DNA from: Acidobacteriota bacterium
GTDB lineage: Bacteria; Acidobacteriota; Vicinamibacteria; Marinacidobacterales; Marinacidobacteraceae
Direction: 5' to 3'
Length of the DNA: 54,991 nt
NCBI GenBank assembly: GCA_009835985.1
Contig: VXWI01000060.1
Location: forward strand, 1-54,991
The notes beneath the pieces are model-generated. The model was not told where the DNA came from. It worked only from the letters and a program-made list of their open reading frames with translations, and searched no databases. The first letter of the stretch is position 1; each line of letters opens with the position of its first letter. Below are positions 51,367 through 54,991 of the stretch, one piece after another. A program made the position numbers and the translations under genes.

Positions 51367-52671
51367 CTACCTGGAGGCGGCGGGATGCGGCCAGAGCCGC
51401 CCGCGATCCTCGAGTTCCTCCTCGATGCGGAGGAGTTCGTTGTACTTGGCGACCCGTTCTCCGCGGCACGGCGCTCCCGCCTTGATCTGTCCGGCCCCGG
51501 TGGCAACGGCGAGGTGGGAGATCGCGGTGTCCGGAGTGTCTCCGGACCGGTGGCTCAGCATGGCCCCGAAGCCGGCCCGGAGCGCGCCCTGGACGACCTG
51601 CACCGTCTCGGTCAGCGTGCCGACCTGATTGGGCTTGATGAGGATGGCGTTGGCCGCCCGCTCGCGAATCCCCCGCTGCAGCCGGTGTTCCTGGGTGACG
51701 AAGAGGTCGTCCCCCACCAGTTGCACGCGGTCTCCCAGCGCCGCGGTCAACTCCGCCCAGCCCTCCCAGTCGTCCTCGGCGAGTCCATCCTCGATGGAGA
51801 GCAGCGCGGGAAACCGGTCCAGCCAGGCCGCGTAGGTCTCGATCATCGCGGAAGCCGGCCGCGCGGCGCCGTCCGCCGGAAAGCGGTAGCCGTTTTCGTC
51901 CCCGAACTCGGTGGCCGCAACGTCGAGGGCCAGTCCCATCGCCTCTCCGGGGACGAAGCCGGCGCTCTCGACAGCCTCCGTCAACAGTTCCAGCGCCTCG
52001 CCCGCGTCCGCGAGCGCCGGGGCGAACCCGCCTTCGTCGCCGACCGCCGTCGAGTGGCCGCGCTTGCCCAGAACCTCGCGCAGTTCGTGGTAGACGGCGA
52101 CTCCCGCCTGGAGCGCGTCCGAAAAGCAGGAGAAGCCGAGCGGGGCCACCATGAATTCCTGGACCAGCAGGGCGTTGTCGGCGTGGGCGCCCCCGTTCAG
52201 CACGTTGAAATAGGGGACCGGCAGGGTGTCGGCGATGGCGCCGCCGAGCGACCGGTAGAGCGGCAGTCCCGCGGCCGCCGCCGCCGCCCGGGCGCTCGCG
52301 AGCGAAACGGCCAGGATCGCGTTCGCCCCGAGCCGCGAACGATCCTCGGAGCCGTCGAGCTCGATCATCAGCCGGTCCACGGTCGCCTGGTCGGCGGCGT
52401 CCTCGCCGGCGATTTCGGGGCCGATCTGCTCCTCGATCGCGCGGATGGCTCCGAGCACGCCGCGTCCCCGGTAGCGGCCTTCGTCCCGATCCCGGCGTTC
52501 GGCGGCTTCGTGCCGGCCGGTCGAGGCTCCGGACGGCACCGCGGCCCGTCCGCTGGCGCCCCCGACGAGCCACACTTCGGCTTCCACCGTCGGGTTTCCC
52601 CGTGAATCGAGGATCTCCCGGGCGGCGATCCGGTCGATCCAGGTGGCGCTCTCGTCCATCCGCCGCGTCAC
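51367..52671 (-). CDS. eno: Enolase
   Basis: Glycolytic 2-phosphoglycerate dehydratase, 434 residues from GTG (430 from an ATG at 52659). Mg ligands: Asp in LALDVAATEF, Glu in LSIEDGLAEDDW, Asp in LVGDDLFVT. Catalytic residues: Glu in GDEGGFAP, Lys in ILIKPNQVGT, His-Arg-Ser in SHRSGDT, Lys in GAPCRGERVAKYNEL. N-terminal EILDSRGNPTVEAEV and PSGASTGRHEA are standard. It heads a two-gene unit with the GNAT gene. Confidence 0.97.
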   Translation of the reverse strand: MTRRMDESATWIDRIAAREILDSRGNPTVEAEVWLVGGASGRAAVPSGASTGRHEAAERRDRDEGRYRGRGVLGAIRAIEEQIGPEIAGEDAADQATVDRLMIELDGSEDRSRLGANAILAVSLASARAAAAAAGLPLYRSLGGAIADTLPVPYFNVLNGGAHADNALLVQEFMVAPLGFSCFSDALQAGVAVYHELREVLGKRGHSTAVGDEGGFAPALADAGEALELLTEAVESAGFVPGEAMGLALDVAATEFGDENGYRFPADGAARPASAMIETYAAWLDRFPALLSIEDGLAEDDWEGWAELTAALGDRVQLVGDDLFVTQEHRLQRGIRERAANAILIKPNQVGTLTETVQVVQGALRAGFGAMLSHRSGDTPDTAISHLAVATGAGQIKAGAPCRGERVAKYNELLRIEEELEDRGRLWPHPAASR

Positions 52672-52828
52672 GGGCCGACTCTCGCCGTCCCGTCCCCCGC
52701 CGTGGGAGCGTCGAGCGGCGCTCCCGCCGCCGGGGGAAGACGGCGTTCGTCGGGCAACTTCATGACGTTACGAAACATAGCAGTCCCCGGGTGCATTCCC
52801 GGCCAACGGCAGGGGATGCGGTTGCCGT

Positions 52829-52857
52829 TTGACAACGGGGGGGTGGCGCGATTGACT
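52829..52857 (+). promoter_or_regulatory. Weak promoter candidate before the outer-membrane protein gene
   Basis: TTGACA (52829-52834) is a perfect -35, but 17 bases on the -10 position reads TTGACT, a poor match. If used, the transcript would begin at or next to the ATG at 52866 and be nearly leaderless. The rest of the 194-base gap after enolase shows nothing else clear. Confidence 0.25.
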
Positions 52858-52865
52858 ACCGACGT

Positions 52866-54773
52866 ATGAATCCCCGGAGTGTCGGCGGGCAGGGGCGGCT
52901 GCTCCTAGGCCTGGTCGCGGGGTCGCTGCTGGCGGCGCCCGCCCTCGCCGTCCCGGGTTCCGTCTTCGAGGAGCCGCCGGGCGGCTGGGAGACGGGCGAG
53001 GCCAACGTCGTCGGTGCCGCGTCTGCCGGCGTCGTCGTCCTGGCTCAGATTTCCGGGGTGGTGGCGAGCGAGGACGGGAACCCGTTGCCGGGAGCCCTGG
53101 TTTCGGTCTTCGCGACCGACAGCGACGACGGCGCGGCGCGCTTCGCGGTCACCGATGAGGAGGGCCGGTTCGAGGTCGGCGAAGCGACCCCCGGGCTATA
53201 CAGCCTGCGCGCCTACCTGGCGGGATTCCTCCCGTCGCCGCGGGCGCAGGTGCTGGTTCGCAGCGGCGCGTCGCTGGCGGACACCCTGCTCATCCAGATG
53301 GCCGCCATCGGATCCGAACAGGGCACCGGCACGCTTTCGGAACTCCGCTGGCTGCTGCAGCGCGGTGGACGGAACGTCCTGAAGGACCGTCGCGCCGGAA
53401 TCGATTTCCAGAACATATGGGAGGGCCCGTGGAACGATGGGTCCCGCTTCCCGGCGCTCGCGTCGCTGGAAGGCGAGCTCGGGTTCTTCGCGGCGTCGGG
53501 CAGCTCGCTCGGGCTTCCCGAGAGCCGGGCGGTGGATTCCGGAATCGCCTACACACGGTTCGAACTGCCGGCCACGGCGCGCGGCAACTGGGAGGCCGAG
53601 GCCCGCCTGATGGAGTCGGCCTTCGCCTCCTGGGCGGCGAACCTCTCCTACACGATGGAGGAGTTCGACGGACACGAGTTCGCCGCCGGGATCGCCTATC
53701 AGCGGCACGTCTACGGCGATGCTCCCGATTACCGCCCGCCAGCGGCGCCCATCCTGAATCTGGCGCTGCTCCAGGAACCGCAGGCCGAATGGGACGGCGC
53801 GGTGTTCGTCGCCGATGACTTCACGCTCGGGCGGGCCAGCCTGAGCACCGGACTGACCTATCGCCGCTTCTCGTACCTGACCGGACACCGGGGTCTCGCC
53901 CCGCGGGCGGTTCTGGAGTACCGGGCGGCCGAGGACTGGACGTTGATGGGCGGCGTGGCGGTTCGGGTGGACGGCCCGATCGGAGAGGACTCCGCGCTGC
54001 TGTCCCGGGTGGCCCACGGCGACCTGCTCGCCCTCGATCCGTCCTGGTTCGGCTCGGAGGCCGCCCAGCGGAACACCCGCTACCAGGCCGGTGTCCAGTT
54101 CGAGGCGTCTCCGAACCATGTCCTCGCGGCGCGGCTGTTCCGGGAGGTCACCACCGACCAGCTCCTGCGGACCTTCGAATCGGGCCGGGTTTCGGGAGGG
54201 CGGTTCGACGTCTCGAACGCCGGTGACTATTCCTCGACAGGTTTTGCCTTCGACTGGATTCGCGAGATGGGCCAGGTCACCCGGCGGCTCGATCTCGGGG
54301 GCCGGGTGTCCTGGCTGGTCGCGGCCGTCCGGAACCCGGGCGGCGACGCATCGCTCCAAGGCCCCGCCGGCCCTCTGGGCTTCGTCGGCCCCGGAGGCCC
54401 GGATGCCGCCAACGCGACGCGCTTCCTGTTGCCGGTCGGGGAAAGTGCCGTAGTGCATGACCTCTCGGCTGAAGTGGTAGCGCGGCTTCGTCCCTCCGGG
54501 ACCCGCCTGGCCGCGGCGTACCGCGTGATCCGCCATCCCGGTCTGACGCCGGCGCATCCGGCCCTGTCGGCCGCGGACGAGCACACGGCCCGGTTCGACG
54601 TGGAGTTGATCCAGCTCATCCCGTTCGCCGACTGGAGCGGGACCGAGTGGGAGTTGTCGCTCGCCGTTCGCGATCTCTTCTTCCGCGAGATGCTGGGACG
54701 GTCCCTGCTGGACGAGATCGCGGTGGCCCATGCGCCCCGGCGCGTCGTGGGCGGTCTCGCCGTCAGGTTCTAG
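52866..54773 (+). CDS. Outer-membrane barrel protein with carboxypeptidase-regulatory N-domain
   Basis: 635 residues. Signal peptide LLLGLVAGSLLAAPALA; regulatory beta-sandwich about 60-140 (ISGVVASEDGNPLPGALVSVFA, GLYSLRAYLAGF); then paired amphipathic strands up to AVAHAPRRVVGGLAVRF, with a terminal Phe for barrel assembly. I see no plug-domain motifs between the two parts, unlike the receptor at 28109-30991. It is therefore either a trimmed TonB receptor or a separate barrel family. It is alone on its strand. Confidence 0.75.
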   Translation: MNPRSVGGQGRLLLGLVAGSLLAAPALAVPGSVFEEPPGGWETGEANVVGAASAGVVVLAQISGVVASEDGNPLPGALVSVFATDSDDGAARFAVTDEEGRFEVGEATPGLYSLRAYLAGFLPSPRAQVLVRSGASLADTLLIQMAAIGSEQGTGTLSELRWLLQRGGRNVLKDRRAGIDFQNIWEGPWNDGSRFPALASLEGELGFFAASGSSLGLPESRAVDSGIAYTRFELPATARGNWEAEARLMESAFASWAANLSYTMEEFDGHEFAAGIAYQRHVYGDAPDYRPPAAPILNLALLQEPQAEWDGAVFVADDFTLGRASLSTGLTYRRFSYLTGHRGLAPRAVLEYRAAEDWTLMGGVAVRVDGPIGEDSALLSRVAHGDLLALDPSWFGSEAAQRNTRYQAGVQFEASPNHVLAARLFREVTTDQLLRTFESGRVSGGRFDVSNAGDYSSTGFAFDWIREMGQVTRRLDLGGRVSWLVAAVRNPGGDASLQGPAGPLGFVGPGGPDAANATRFLLPVGESAVVHDLSAEVVARLRPSGTRLAAAYRVIRHPGLTPAHPALSAADEHTARFDVELIQLIPFADWSGTEWELSLAVRDLFFREMLGRSLLDEIAVAHAPRRVVGGLAVRF

Positions 54774-54778
54774 CGGCG

Positions 54779-54828
54779 TTCGGAGCGCCGGCCTCTGGCC
54801 GGCATCGCCGACCGTAGGGAGGCGAAAC
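54779..54828 (+). repeat. Two-hairpin palindromic repeat, copy 9
   Basis: TTCGGAGCGCCGGCC-TCT-GGCCGGCATCGCC followed by GACCGTAGGGAGGCG and AAAC. It is nearly the exact inverse of the copy at 5912 in its first-hairpin half. It starts 6 bases after the barrel gene's stop codon. Confidence 0.8.
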
Positions 54829-54898
54829 CTCCGTCGTTACTCCGTCCATGCCGTTGCCCCATCCCGGATAACCGCGCCTTGCCGCACATGGCGATTGC

Positions 54899-54948
54899 GT
54901 TTCGTCCGCCTCCGGCGGGCGATGCCGGCCAGAGGCCGGCGCTCCGAG
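54899..54948 (-). repeat. Two-hairpin palindromic repeat, copy 10
   Basis: GTTTCG, stem CGTCCGCC-TCC-GGCGGGCG (one G-U), ATG, stem CCGGCC-AGA-GGCCGG, CGCTCCGA. It forms an inverted pair with the copy at 54779, 70 bases away. No gene is seen from 54774 to the window end. Confidence 0.8.
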
Positions 54949-54991
54949 CATCCAATTCATTGAATCTCCCTGACGCCGATCCGTCACATTG

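Noticed and set aside
1..54991. CRISPR array or transposon
   Set aside because: The repeats here are single or paired palindromes far apart and not regularly spaced, and no cas, transposase or integrase gene is present.
1..54991. Selenoprotein gene with in-frame UGA
   Set aside because: Because tRNA-Sec is present I looked at gene ends for continuation of a known family past UGA, and found none; each protein ends at its family's normal C-terminus.

Overview
The window is GC-rich (roughly two thirds G+C by eye), tightly packed bacterial DNA. It has no gene-free stretch longer than about 260 bases, no rRNA, no phage or transposase gene and no CRISPR array. The gene content suggests a Gram-negative, peptide-eating heterotroph of Acidobacteriota type. 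The grounds are Oar-like TonB-dependent receptors with an N-terminal carboxypeptidase-regulatory domain, many secreted lipoprotein peptidases, two TRAP transporters, an OPT peptide transporter, and a two-hairpin palindromic repeat scattered between genes. The phylum is an inference; no marker here proves it.

Layout. 1-128: start of a lipoprotein gene running off the left edge. 271-5736: a forward energy operon nuoL-nuoM-atpZ-atpI-atpB-atpE, without nuoN and ending in a strong hairpin. 5979-9677: a tight operon mtnA-tsaD-RLP, where the last gene is a RuBisCO-like protein fused to a cupin. This is probably a methylthioadenosine-to-isoprenoid (DXP) salvage route. 9752-11698: OPT transporter. 11874-13247: a DUF4143-type ATPase behind a striking AT-rich inverted repeat. 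13320-16350 (reverse): Na+/solute symporter, small membrane protein and an HTTM-DCC fusion, divergent from a DHDPS-family aldolase (16395-17333). 17420-23026: an M20 peptidase, then a TRAP operon (dctQ-dctM-dctP) coupled to an M20 homologue that lacks key metal ligands. 23023-24335 (reverse): smr-tam. 24385-31487: two paralogous M24 lipoprotein peptidases, a HAD hydrolase, a large TonB-dependent receptor and a VOC protein. 31557-34606 (reverse): an M14 carboxypeptidase coupled to a TPR protein. 34751-37564: a secreted protein coupled to thiD-moaE-moaD. 37591-42120 (reverse): an NTF2-like protein and the mrfA-mrfB helicase/exonuclease repair pair. 42214-44320: tRNA-Sec(UCA) and tRNA-Ala(GGC) flanking a PD40 propeller lipoprotein. 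44388-47128 (reverse): a second TRAP operon. 47165-52671 (reverse): a small secreted beta-barrel-like protein, AraC regulator, alpha/beta-hydrolase-domain protein, GNAT acetyltransferase and enolase. 52866-54773: a barrel-type outer-membrane protein.

How it fits together. Peptides would enter through the outer-membrane receptors, be trimmed by secreted M24 and M14 peptidases, cross the inner membrane by OPT, and be finished by M20 enzymes. TRAP and SSS systems import small organic solutes using ion gradients. The c subunit of the ATP synthase carries a nearly complete set of Na+-type ligands, so a sodium economy is possible. A selenocysteine tRNA means UGA may be read as Sec elsewhere in the genome. 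The most unusual items are the RLP-cupin fusion, the Na+-like c subunit beside nuoLM, the two-hairpin repeat family whose first stem changes sequence but keeps pairing, tRNA-Sec, and the ligand-poor M20 protein.
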